A stretch of 64,000 nucleotides of DNA from Asticcacaulis sp. AC466. Its GTDB lineage: Bacteria > Pseudomonadota > Alphaproteobacteria > Caulobacterales > Caulobacteraceae. The notes beneath the pieces were generated by a model. The model was not told where the DNA came from and ran no database searches. It saw nothing but the letters and a program-made list of their open reading frames with translations. The position numbers and the translations under genes were made by a program. Below, piece by piece: positions 18,865 to 26,637 of the stretch. The stretch lies in the NCBI RefSeq assembly GCF_000495815.1, contig NZ_AWGE01000006.1:248001-312000 (forward strand), written 5' to 3'. Every line of letters starts with the position of its first letter. Position 1 is the first letter of the stretch.

Positions 18865-19524
18865 TTATGGGGCAGGCGTCAACCGTTCGGCGTCGCCCAT
18901 ATCGGCATGCACCCGCGTCAGTGCCACCGACGCCTCGGCTATACGGCGCAGCGATGCCGCGATTTCGGGCGCCGCGCTGAGATGGTCTATGTTGAGCGCC
19001 GAATCGAGGATGTCGGCCAGCGGCCCGGTCAGATTTTGTCGCGACAGGTGCAGAACACGGTCTTTCCGGTCGCTGACGCGTTGCAGATCCTGCAACTGGC
19101 TACGCATATGGCTTTCGGCCTGCGCATTCCGGAGGACATAGGCCAACTGGTGCGACAGCAGCCGCCAGTTCAGCGGTTTGACGACGAATGAGGTGGCGCC
19201 GATCGCAAATGCCTTGTCGACGGCTGTCATGTCTTCGTGGCCGGTGACGACCACGATGGGCAGGTGCTTCAGGGGTTCGTCGCAGCGGATGCGCTCGATC
19301 AGTTCGAATCCATCCATGCGCGGCAGGTCCAGATTAATCAGGGCGAGGTCGATACCGCCTTGCTGGAGCCGTTCCAGCGCGGCAACGCCGTCCGCGGCTA
19401 CCTCGACCGCAAGCGTTGGCGTGGCCAGGTGGAGGGCGGCGAATTGGCCCAAGATGGGATCGTCATCGGCGACAAGGATGCGCGCTGTGTCGAAATCGAT
19501 GAAATGGCTGCCAAGAACGGTCAT
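18865..19524 (-). CDS. Response regulator with degenerate DHp-like tail
   Basis: About 219 residues. The receiver (residues 14-130) has ADDDP acidic residues, phospho-acceptor Asp66 in NLDLPRMDGFEL, VVVTGHED and FVVKPLNW. A coiled stretch and a helical segment follow (DRKDRVLHLSRQNLTGPLAD, about 155-175). This resembles the first helix of a histidine-kinase dimerisation domain, but the usual SHEL-type His is replaced by Arg/Gln. There is no ATPase domain. It may bind a kinase or phosphotransfer protein. An alternative start nine codons earlier (19551) exists. The DHp comparison is my reading, not a database match. Confidence 0.82.
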   Translation of the reverse strand: MTVLGSHFIDFDTARILVADDDPILGQFAALHLATPTLAVEVAADGVAALERLQQGGIDLALINLDLPRMDGFELIERIRCDEPLKHLPIVVVTGHEDMTAVDKAFAIGATSFVVKPLNWRLLSHQLAYVLRNAQAESHMRSQLQDLQRVSDRKDRVLHLSRQNLTGPLADILDSALNIDHLSAAPEIAASLRRIAEASVALTRVHADMGDAERLTPAP

Positions 19525-19551
19525 TGGGCACACTCTTTCCGGCACCGGCAT

Positions 19552-19991
19552 GCCGGTGGATGCGTTACTGTTGTTGATGACCAGGGTCGGGCGTTTTGCG
19601 CAACGTCGATTGGCTGGCGACCGTTACGCGTCTTGCCAGATACTCGGTCGGAACTTGTCCATGGACGACGTCCCTGCATGACTGCCTGGCTCGCCTTCCA
19701 GATCGAAGCGTACCAGCGAGCCTTTAAGGATTGCTCATTAAGATTAGTTAACGGCGTAGCGAGCACCTTAAATTAATATAATAAATTCAGTAGGTTCAAT
19801 TTTTTTTCTCGGGGTTTGATAATAATCTTCATTGCAGGCCGTCTCAACGGATAGCGCTTGGGCGCGGTGTTTCCAGCCTTTTGATCGCGCTGCGTCGAAA
19901 CGCAAATTTCCGTCGAGGTCGGCCCCCGGCGCCAGTGCATTGTAATCGATAACAGTTCGTGTTTACCTGGCTCAAAAATGGGGAGCTGAAC
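19552..19991. promoter_or_regulatory. Intergenic region with LacI-type operator upstream of PQQ dehydrogenase
   Basis: 440-bp non-coding gap between divergent genes, with a very AT-rich stretch at about 19735-19815 that may hold promoters. Near the right end, TGTAATCGATAACA (19941-19954) is one base away from the perfect palindrome TGTAATCGATTACA. It lies 37 bases upstream of the dehydrogenase start. A central CG step is typical of LacI-family operators. A very similar palindrome precedes the sugar isomerase at 26552. No small gene with convincing features was found here. Confidence 0.5.
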
Positions 19992-22106
19992 ATGAAGCCT
20001 GGGTTTATCGCCGTCGTTCTGGCATTGGCGCTTTGCGCGTGTTCGGGACCCCGCGGCATAGATGCGACCTCATCGACCTCCGGCGCCGACTGGCCCTATT
20101 ATCATGGCAATCCCAACGGCACGCACTATTCGACCCTGGACCAGATCAACACCGACAATGTCAAGACGCTGAAGGTCGCCTGGCGCTTCGATTCTGGCGA
20201 TGCCTTCGGCGACGGCGCCAGTGGATCGGACATGGAGGGCAATCCGCTTGTCGTCCGCGGCCGCCTGTACTTTGTCTCTCCGAAAGGACGTCTGTTCTGT
20301 CTGGATGCCGCCAGCGGCAAACAGCAATGGGTGTTCGATCCGGCCTTCGGCGAAGAGGTCAACACCAAGCAACGCCTGCGCGGCGTATCCTATTGGTCGG
20401 ACGGTCGCGCCGAACGTATCCTGTTCACTTTTCGTAGTAAGCTGATGGCCGTCGACGCTGCGACCGGCAGGCTGATCGATAGCTTCGGCCACAATGGCGA
20501 GGTCGATCTCAAGGCGGGTCTTGACCGCGATCCGGCCAGTATTTCCGTCGGCAATGTCACGCCGGGTGCGGTCTACAAGGACCTGATCATCATGGGGTCC
20601 ACCGGCAATACGCCGGGGCATATACGGGCCTATGATGTACGCACGGGGGCGATGAAGTGGATATTCCATACCATCCCCTATCCGGGCGAGCCGGGATACG
20701 AGACCTGGCCCAAGGACGCGTGGAAAACCGCCATGGGGGCCAATGCCTGGTCCGGCCTGACCCTCGATCCCGAAAACGGCTTGGTCTTCGTCCCGGTTGC
20801 GTCCGCCGGCATGGGCAACAAGGATTTTTACGGCGGTGACCGGACGGGCGATAACCTGTTCGGCACGTCGCTGGTCGCGCTTGATGCCGCTACCGGTAAG
20901 CGACGCTGGCATTTTCAGTTGGTCAAGCACGATGTCTGGGACCGCGATCCGCCGACGCCGCCAACCCTGATCACTGTAAACGGCAAACCGGCCCTGGCTC
21001 AGGTGACGAAGGCGGGTGTAGTCTTTATCCTGGATCGCCTGACGGGAAAGCCGCTCTATCCGTTGCAGGACCTTCATCCACCGGCATCGGACGTACCGGG
21101 CGAAGTCACCTCGCCAACCCAGGTGCTGCCGCTCAAGCCGGAACCGTTCGCGCGCCAGCACCTGACGGCTGACCTCCTGACGCAGCGCACGCCGCAAGCC
21201 CATGCGGCGGTCGCCAAGACGTTTGCCTCGGTGCGTTCGCGCGGGCCCTTCGATCCGCCGTCTCTGGGCGGCACCATACTCCTGCCCGGCATGGACGGCG
21301 GTGCTGAATATGGCGGCGCGGCCTATGATCCGACAACCGGGCTCCTCTACATCAACGCCAACGAAATGGCGTGGATACTGAAGGTCAAGAAGCAGCCGCC
21401 GATGCCGGCCGGCCGCTCGGGTGAGGCCCTGTATCAGAACGCCTGTGCCGCCTGTCACGGCGTGGAACGCAAAGGGTCGCCACCGGAATTTCCGTCCCTG
21501 ATCGGTGTGGGGACACGGCTCAGCGATGCGCAGATCGCGCGTCAAATCCAGATGGGCGGTGGGCGTATGCCGGCTTTCGCGCAATTAGATGCTGCCGACC
21601 GCGCCGCCATAGTTGCCTACCTCAAAGGCGATGGGGCCCAGACGGCCAAAAAGGAAGCCCCCGCCTTTCCATCGACCGATGGTGATCCCTATGTCTTCGA
21701 CGGCTATGCCCGCTTCCTCGATCCCGACGGCTATCCGGCCATCGCGCCGCCCTGGGGCACCTTGTCGGCGCTCAATGTCAATACCGGCGAATATGTCTGG
21801 AAGCGGTCCCTGGGCGAATATCCGGAACTGGTGGACAAGACGACGGGCAGCGAAAACTATGGCGGGGCGGTGGTGACGAAGGGCGGGCTGGTCTTCATCG
21901 CCGCCACGATCTTCGATAACCGGTTTCGGGCCTTTGACAAACGGACGGGCAAGCTTCTGTGGGAAACCACCCTGCCGGCGGCAGGCATAGCCACGCCCGC
22001 CACCTACATGGTCGGCAAAAAACAGTATGTCGCCATCAGCGCCGGTGGCGGGAAGAATCCGAAGGTCAGGCCCGGCGGAGAGATCATCGCCTATAGTTTG
22101 CCGTGA
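19992..22106 (+). CDS. PQQ-dependent dehydrogenase with inserted cytochrome c domain
   Basis: About 704-residue periplasmic quinoprotein that oxidises a sugar or alcohol and passes electrons through its own heme. MKPGFIAVVLALALCACSG is a lipoprotein-like export signal. The first part (about 30-470) and the last part (about 560-700) form PQQ beta-propeller blades with Trp-docking sequences such as DAATGKRRWHFQ and DKRTGKLLWETTL. A cytochrome c module lies between them, with C485-x2-C488-H489 (CAACHG) and a distal Met in GGGRMPAF. The start was chosen for GGGAG eight bases upstream. The domain order matches membrane-associated glucose-dehydrogenase-like quinoproteins. No pqq biosynthesis gene is in the window. 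Confidence 0.93.
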   Translation: MKPGFIAVVLALALCACSGPRGIDATSSTSGADWPYYHGNPNGTHYSTLDQINTDNVKTLKVAWRFDSGDAFGDGASGSDMEGNPLVVRGRLYFVSPKGRLFCLDAASGKQQWVFDPAFGEEVNTKQRLRGVSYWSDGRAERILFTFRSKLMAVDAATGRLIDSFGHNGEVDLKAGLDRDPASISVGNVTPGAVYKDLIIMGSTGNTPGHIRAYDVRTGAMKWIFHTIPYPGEPGYETWPKDAWKTAMGANAWSGLTLDPENGLVFVPVASAGMGNKDFYGGDRTGDNLFGTSLVALDAATGKRRWHFQLVKHDVWDRDPPTPPTLITVNGKPALAQVTKAGVVFILDRLTGKPLYPLQDLHPPASDVPGEVTSPTQVLPLKPEPFARQHLTADLLTQRTPQAHAAVAKTFASVRSRGPFDPPSLGGTILLPGMDGGAEYGGAAYDPTTGLLYINANEMAWILKVKKQPPMPAGRSGEALYQNACAACHGVERKGSPPEFPSLIGVGTRLSDAQIARQIQMGGGRMPAFAQLDAADRAAIVAYLKGDGAQTAKKEAPAFPSTDGDPYVFDGYARFLDPDGYPAIAPPWGTLSALNVNTGEYVWKRSLGEYPELVDKTTGSENYGGAVVTKGGLVFIAATIFDNRFRAFDKRTGKLLWETTLPAAGIATPATYMVGKKQYVAISAGGGKNPKVRPGGEIIAYSLP

Positions 22107-22179
22107 GCGTGACCTTTAAGTTTAGCTGGATTTCTTATTTTATTCCGGCCAAGAGGAGGCCTGGCCGGCGGAGACAGAT

Positions 22180-24210
22180 ATGTGGCGTTTCGGATATGTG
22201 ACCGTACTTGGGTTTTGCGCGATGTCTGCCCATGCGCAGCCTGAGACCGCCCCGAACGCCTCCACCCCCACCGAAGTCCCGACCGAAGTGATTGTCGTCG
22301 GGCAGCGCTTTCCCGCCTATGCCGGTGATGCCGTCTTCAGCCGGATAGATATTACACCGGATCAGATCGGTAAAAGCGCATCCCTGGATCAGGCCCTGAA
22401 GCAGGCGTCGCAGGCCTCCCTGTTTCGCCGGTCTTCGAGCCTCACCGCCAACCCCACGGTTCAGGGCATGTCATTGCGCGCCATCGCGCCGTCCGGGGCC
22501 GGGCGCAGCTTGGTGACGCTCGACGGCATTCCGCAAAATGACCCGTTCGGCGGCTGGGTCATCTGGGCCGGCATGCCGACGAACGCCTTAGCCGGTGCCC
22601 ATATTGTACGGGGCGCGGGCGGGGGCGCCTATGGGGCGGGGGCGTTGACCGGCGTGATCGACGTGTCGCTTGTCCCGCCTCAGGCCCTCAGACCCTATGC
22701 GGAGGTGTCGGTCAGCGATAGCGACAGCACGTCCGTCGCCACCGGCTTTGCTGTGGGTAATATCGCTGTGCACCTGAGCGACCAGACCCTACATGGTGAC
22801 GTGCCCGTGCACGGAACCCAGCGCGGGGCTGCCGACGTCAAAACCTATGGCCGCGACAAGGCGATCCTGCTCAACGGGCAATGGGCGTTGGCCGGAGGCG
22901 AACTGGCCCTACTGGCCGGCGGTTATGATAGTGTGCGCAACACCGGCCTGAAAGGGGCCACCGCACGATCGAAAGGCGATCAGGTCGGCATGTCGTGGAC
23001 GCGCCAGCCGACAGTGGATGCCAATGGCTATCGCCTGCAAATCTGGCATAAGGACTCCGACCTGGCCAACCGTTCGGTATCAGTGCTGGCGGGACGGACC
23101 GGCACACTGCTGGCCAATGATCAGGTCAAGACGCCGGCGTCCGGTGATGGCGTCAACGCCGCCATTCGTCATCGCACGCCGTCTGTCGAATGGGAAATCG
23201 GTATCGATGCCCGGACGGGAGACGGCGAATCGCGCGAATATTACCGCTACGTATCGGCGGTGGCGACGCGTTACCGCGTCTCGGGCGGACACAATTCCCT
23301 GATCGGCGCCTATGCCGAAGGGACGCGGTTTATGGGGCCGTTGACCCTGACCGGCGCGGTGCGTCTCGATCAGTGGAAGACCTTTGACGCTCATCGCTTC
23401 GAACAGGACCTCGGCACCGGCAGTGCGGTTCTAGACCTCGACCTGCCGGGTAAATCACAAACCCTGGCGTCCGGTCGGTTCGGCGCCGCCTACAAGGCGT
23501 GGCGTCTTGCCGTCTATACCGGCTTCCGGCCACCGAGCCTGAACGAGCTGTATCGCCCCTTCCGTGTCGGCAACGATATCACGGAAGCCAATGCGGACTT
23601 GAAACCTGAAACCCTGACCGGAGCGGAAATCGGCTGGCGCGCGTCGGGCCGCCGTGTGCGATTCGACGCCGATCTATTCTATAACGTCGTGACAGACCCG
23701 ATCGCCAATGTCACCCTGGGCATTGGGCCGGGCACATTTCCCTTGGCCGGCTTCGTACCGGCAGGCGGCGCCTATCGTCAGCGTCAAAATGCCGGCGACA
23801 TTCGCGCCTATGGACTTGAGGCGCAAGGCCAGTACGACCTGACCGAGGCTGTGCGCGTGACGGCCGCAGTGACGGTCACCCACGCCCGCACGGAGGGCGG
23901 ATTGCACCCGGCCCAGGCGCCCGATTATGGCGCGTCCGTCGGTGTGGCGGGTCGCTGGATGAAGCTCGATTGGCGCGCCGACATATTGTTCGAAGGACGC
24001 AGCTTCGAAGACGACCTCAACGCCTTGCCGCTCGACGCCTATAGCAAGGTTAACCTGTCCGCCGACTATCCGTTGACCCCACGCGTTCAGGTCGGCCTGC
24101 GCGTCGATAACGCCTTCGACGCCGCCATGCCGATCCAGCGCAGCAATGACGGGACAATCAATTACGACACCGGCCGCGTGGTCTGGCTGCGTCTCAGCTA
24201 TCGCCGGTAA
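22180..24210 (+). CDS. TonB-dependent outer-membrane receptor (possible PQQ or sugar importer)
   Basis: 676-residue receptor. A signal peptide ends near SAHA-QPE, a TonB-box-like EVIVVGQR lies near residue 38, a plug domain follows (VQGMSLRAIAPSGAGRSLVTLDG, about 95-117), and then a 22-strand barrel ending LRLSYRR with an aromatic near the terminus. A GGAG stands before the ATG. It lies 73 bp behind the PQQ dehydrogenase and probably in the same transcript. E. coli PqqU (YncD) is a TonB-dependent importer of PQQ. The position here makes PQQ uptake a reasonable hypothesis; import of the oxidised sugar is the alternative. Confidence 0.88.
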   Translation: MWRFGYVTVLGFCAMSAHAQPETAPNASTPTEVPTEVIVVGQRFPAYAGDAVFSRIDITPDQIGKSASLDQALKQASQASLFRRSSSLTANPTVQGMSLRAIAPSGAGRSLVTLDGIPQNDPFGGWVIWAGMPTNALAGAHIVRGAGGGAYGAGALTGVIDVSLVPPQALRPYAEVSVSDSDSTSVATGFAVGNIAVHLSDQTLHGDVPVHGTQRGAADVKTYGRDKAILLNGQWALAGGELALLAGGYDSVRNTGLKGATARSKGDQVGMSWTRQPTVDANGYRLQIWHKDSDLANRSVSVLAGRTGTLLANDQVKTPASGDGVNAAIRHRTPSVEWEIGIDARTGDGESREYYRYVSAVATRYRVSGGHNSLIGAYAEGTRFMGPLTLTGAVRLDQWKTFDAHRFEQDLGTGSAVLDLDLPGKSQTLASGRFGAAYKAWRLAVYTGFRPPSLNELYRPFRVGNDITEANADLKPETLTGAEIGWRASGRRVRFDADLFYNVVTDPIANVTLGIGPGTFPLAGFVPAGGAYRQRQNAGDIRAYGLEAQGQYDLTEAVRVTAAVTVTHARTEGGLHPAQAPDYGASVGVAGRWMKLDWRADILFEGRSFEDDLNALPLDAYSKVNLSADYPLTPRVQVGLRVDNAFDAAMPIQRSNDGTINYDTGRVVWLRLSYRR

Positions 24211-24217
24211 GGACATC

Positions 24218-25516
24218 ATGCAGACACTCGAAGACCTTCAGGCGGGCCGGTTGGCCGGCGCCCGCCATGTCAAACTGGCCTGCGGCCTGACCGCCTTTCC
24301 CGAGGCGATTTTCGCCCTGGCCGATACGCTGGAAAGTCTCGACCTGAGCGGAAACGCCCTGTCAGCCCTGCCGGATGATCTGCACCGTCTGCACCGCTTG
24401 CGGGTTCTTTTTTGCTCGAACAACCGCTTCACCGAATTTCCGGCGGTATTGGGGCAATGCGCAAACCTCAGCATGATCGGCTTCAAGGCCAACCGTATCA
24501 GGCGGGTTCCGCCGGGCGCCCTGCCGCCGAAGCTGCGTTGGCTGATACTTACCGACAACGAAATCGACGCCTTGCCGGACGACATCGGGAACTGCCAAGA
24601 TCTGCAGAAGCTGATGCTGGCGGGCAATCGGCTGTCGGCCCTGCCTGATGGGCTGGCGCGATGCACGCGATTGGAATTGCTGCGCATCGCAGCGAACCGG
24701 CTGACACAATTGCCAACCTGGTTGACCGAGCTGCCGCGCCTGTCCTGGCTGGCCTTCGCCGGTAATCCGTTCGGCCAGGCGGCAGACGACCGGCCGACAG
24801 GTGCGGCACACCCGATTGCCTGGCGCGATCTCGACATGGGCGAATGCCTCGGCGAAGGCGCCTCCGGGCACATCTATCGCGCGCTCTATCGCACCGCCGA
24901 TACCGCACGGGAGGTGGCGGTCAAGCTGTTCAAGGGCGCGGTGACCAGTGACGGCTTGCCCGATTGCGAACTGGCGGCCTGTCTGGCCGCTGGCGCACAC
25001 CCCAACCTGATCCCGGTTATCGGTCGGGTGGCGGATCATCCGGAGCGGCGCCAGGGTTTGGTCATGGAGATGATCGATAGGCGTTTCGCGACCTTGGCGG
25101 GACCGCCCAGCTTGGACTCGTGCACGCGCGACATCTATTCGCCCGATGCGCTGTTCGATACCGAGGCCGCATTCGCCATTGCGCGCGGCATCGCCGCTGC
25201 CGCCTGTCATCTCCATGCTCTGGGGCTGATGCACGGCGATCTTTATGCGCACAATATTTTGCATGGCTGCCAGGAAGCGGCCCTGCTGGGTGACTTTGGC
25301 GCGGCCTCCTTTTACGACCTTGGCGACCCGCTGGCCGCTGCATTCGAACGGCTGGAGGTCAGGGCCTTTGGCAGCCTGCTGGAAGAACTGGTGGCGCGTT
25401 GTGTATCGGCGGACCCGCGGGCCAGTCGACTGGCCGACCTGCGTGATGCCTGTCTTGACGAAGTGCCGGCCAACCGACCGTCCTTTGCCCGGATCGTCGA
25501 GGCCCTGTCTCTCTAA
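24218..25516 (+). CDS. Leucine-rich-repeat protein kinase
   Basis: 432-residue cytoplasmic protein joining an LRR solenoid to a Ser/Thr-type kinase. About six repeats of the LxxLxLxxNxLxxLP form occupy residues 35-185. The kinase begins near 205 with glycine loop LGEGASGHIY (211-220), catalytic Lys236 in VAVKLF, helix-C Glu251, catalytic loop HGDLYAHN (Asp341, Asn346) and DFG (359-361). All key residues are present, so it should be active. There is no signal peptide. The start has TAAGGA upstream and lies 7 bases after the TonB receptor stop, implying co-transcription with the PQQ system. The C-terminus ends in a tandem repeat region. The substrate is unknown. Confidence 0.9.
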   Translation: MQTLEDLQAGRLAGARHVKLACGLTAFPEAIFALADTLESLDLSGNALSALPDDLHRLHRLRVLFCSNNRFTEFPAVLGQCANLSMIGFKANRIRRVPPGALPPKLRWLILTDNEIDALPDDIGNCQDLQKLMLAGNRLSALPDGLARCTRLELLRIAANRLTQLPTWLTELPRLSWLAFAGNPFGQAADDRPTGAAHPIAWRDLDMGECLGEGASGHIYRALYRTADTAREVAVKLFKGAVTSDGLPDCELAACLAAGAHPNLIPVIGRVADHPERRQGLVMEMIDRRFATLAGPPSLDSCTRDIYSPDALFDTEAAFAIARGIAAAACHLHALGLMHGDLYAHNILHGCQEAALLGDFGAASFYDLGDPLAAAFERLEVRAFGSLLEELVARCVSADPRASRLADLRDACLDEVPANRPSFARIVEALSL

Positions 25517-25569
25517 AGTCGGGCTCCCTAAAGCCCGGCTCTCTAAAGCCTGGCTCTCTAAAGTCTGGC
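25510..25569. repeat. Four tandem 15-bp repeats spanning two convergent stop codons
   Basis: Four consecutive 15-bp units, TCTCTAAAGTCGGGC, TCCCTAAAGCCCGGC, TCTCTAAAGCCTGGC and TCTCTAAAGTCTGGC, run without gaps. The TAA of the kinase gene is in unit 1. The TAG of the convergent isomerase gene is in unit 4 on the other strand. The array probably arose by slippage of a gene-end sequence. Confidence 0.9.
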
Positions 25570-26493
25570 GATAAAGGCGCGGCTTTCTTTCAGCGACTCG
25601 ATGGCGGGCTTGAGGAAGGGCGGTTCCTGTTCGACGAAGTAGTTCTTGACGCCCAGTGTCTGCGCGGCGGCGAAAACCGGCTTCCAGTCGATCATGCCAT
25701 GGCCGATTTCCGTCGAGCGGAAGCCGGAAGGTTGCTTGTCGTCCTTGACCATGTCCTTGATGTGCAGCAGATCGAGCCGGTCGGCGTACTTCTTCATCGT
25801 CGCCACGGGATCGAGACCGGCAACGGCGACCCAGCCCAGATCCAGTTCGGCGCGGATCAAGGACGCGTCGCCCGCTGACATGAGGATGTCGTAGCCGGTC
25901 TGGCCACCGCCCAGATCCTTGAATTCCATGGGATGGTTATGATAGCCGAACTTCAGTCCCGCCTTTTTGACCAGAGGCGCGATCTTAGCCATGTGCTCGG
26001 CGTTCATTTTCCAGGCATCGGCCGTCATGGCCTTGGTCATACCGACGATCCAGTCCGACCCGGCGGGCAGGGGGGCGGGCGTCTGAGGCGATGAGCAGAT
26101 CAGCCATTCGACACCCAGGGCCAGGGCATCATTGATCTCCTTGTCGGCATTTTCGATCAGCTTGGGCATATTGGTGTGCGCCGAGCGCGCCTTCAGGCCC
26201 GCGGCCTCGATCAGCGTCTTGAAGTCTGCAGCGGTCTTGCCCTGGGTGCCGGCAGTTTCAACCACGTCGTAGCCGGCGTCCTTGACGGCCTTAAGCGTGC
26301 CGGGGACGTCCTTGGCCAGTTCGGCATTAACCGTCCATAACTGCATGCCAACGGGCCAGGCGTCGATGGCTGTCTTGGCGGCGGCGCTGTCGCTGGCCGG
26401 CGCAGCCGATGGCGCGGGTTTGCAGCCTGAGAGGGCGAGGAGGGCGGCGGCGCCGAACAACATATGGCGGCGCGAAGCGGTGAATGCGGTCAT
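25558..26493 (-). CDS. Exported sugar phosphate isomerase/epimerase-like TIM-barrel protein
   Basis: About 311 residues. The N-terminus MTAFTASRRHMLFGAAALLALSGC combines a twin-arginine-like SRRHM with a lipobox (LSGC), so it is probably exported and lipid-anchored. The mature part is an AP-endonuclease-2/xylose-isomerase-like barrel: WPVGMQLWTVNAEL opens it, GYHNHPMEF and RAELDLGWVAVAGLDP are metal-site strands, and LHIKDMVKDD and YFVEQEPP close it. Such proteins act on sugars or inositols, often after oxidation to keto forms, which fits the nearby PQQ dehydrogenase. The start was chosen for AGGA upstream; an upstream ATG at 26595 lacks support. The stop lies inside the 15-bp repeat array. 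Confidence 0.88.
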   Translation of the reverse strand: MTAFTASRRHMLFGAAALLALSGCKPAPSAAPASDSAAAKTAIDAWPVGMQLWTVNAELAKDVPGTLKAVKDAGYDVVETAGTQGKTAADFKTLIEAAGLKARSAHTNMPKLIENADKEINDALALGVEWLICSSPQTPAPLPAGSDWIVGMTKAMTADAWKMNAEHMAKIAPLVKKAGLKFGYHNHPMEFKDLGGGQTGYDILMSAGDASLIRAELDLGWVAVAGLDPVATMKKYADRLDLLHIKDMVKDDKQPSGFRSTEIGHGMIDWKPVFAAAQTLGVKNYFVEQEPPFLKPAIESLKESRAFIARL

Positions 26494-26549
26494 GGTATAT
26501 TCCTGCCTGAAAACTACGGTCTGCGCCGTGCAAAGGCAGAAAAGCACGG

Positions 26550-26567
26550 ATTGTATTCGATTACAAT
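26550..26567. promoter_or_regulatory. LacI-type palindromic operator upstream of sugar isomerase
   Basis: ATTGTATTCGATTACAAT is an 18-bp palindrome with one mismatched pair, centred on CG, 57 bp before the isomerase start. Its core TGTATTCGATTACA differs by one base from TGTAATCGATTACA, as does the site at 19941, so one regulator may control both units. Confidence 0.55.
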
Positions 26568-26616
26568 GGTCAGATCGCGCAGCTGTGAATCGCATCAGAG
26601 TTGTTTTCGATCATGC

Positions 26617-26631
26617 GAACATATATAGAAC
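26617..26631. promoter_or_regulatory. LexA (SOS) box upstream of FAN1-exonuclease fusion
   Basis: GAACATATATAGAAC is an exact GAAC-N7-GAAC, the alphaproteobacterial SOS operator. It ends six bases before the ATG of the FAN1-like gene, so bound LexA would cover the initiation region. The same pattern precedes imuA at 63339. Confidence 0.8.
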
Positions 26632-26637
26632 AATGCC

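Noticed and set aside
20070-21584. 504-codon open frame on the minus strand opposite the PQQ dehydrogenase
   Set aside because: No recognisable domain; low-complexity Arg/Gly/Asp-rich shadow of a well-supported gene.
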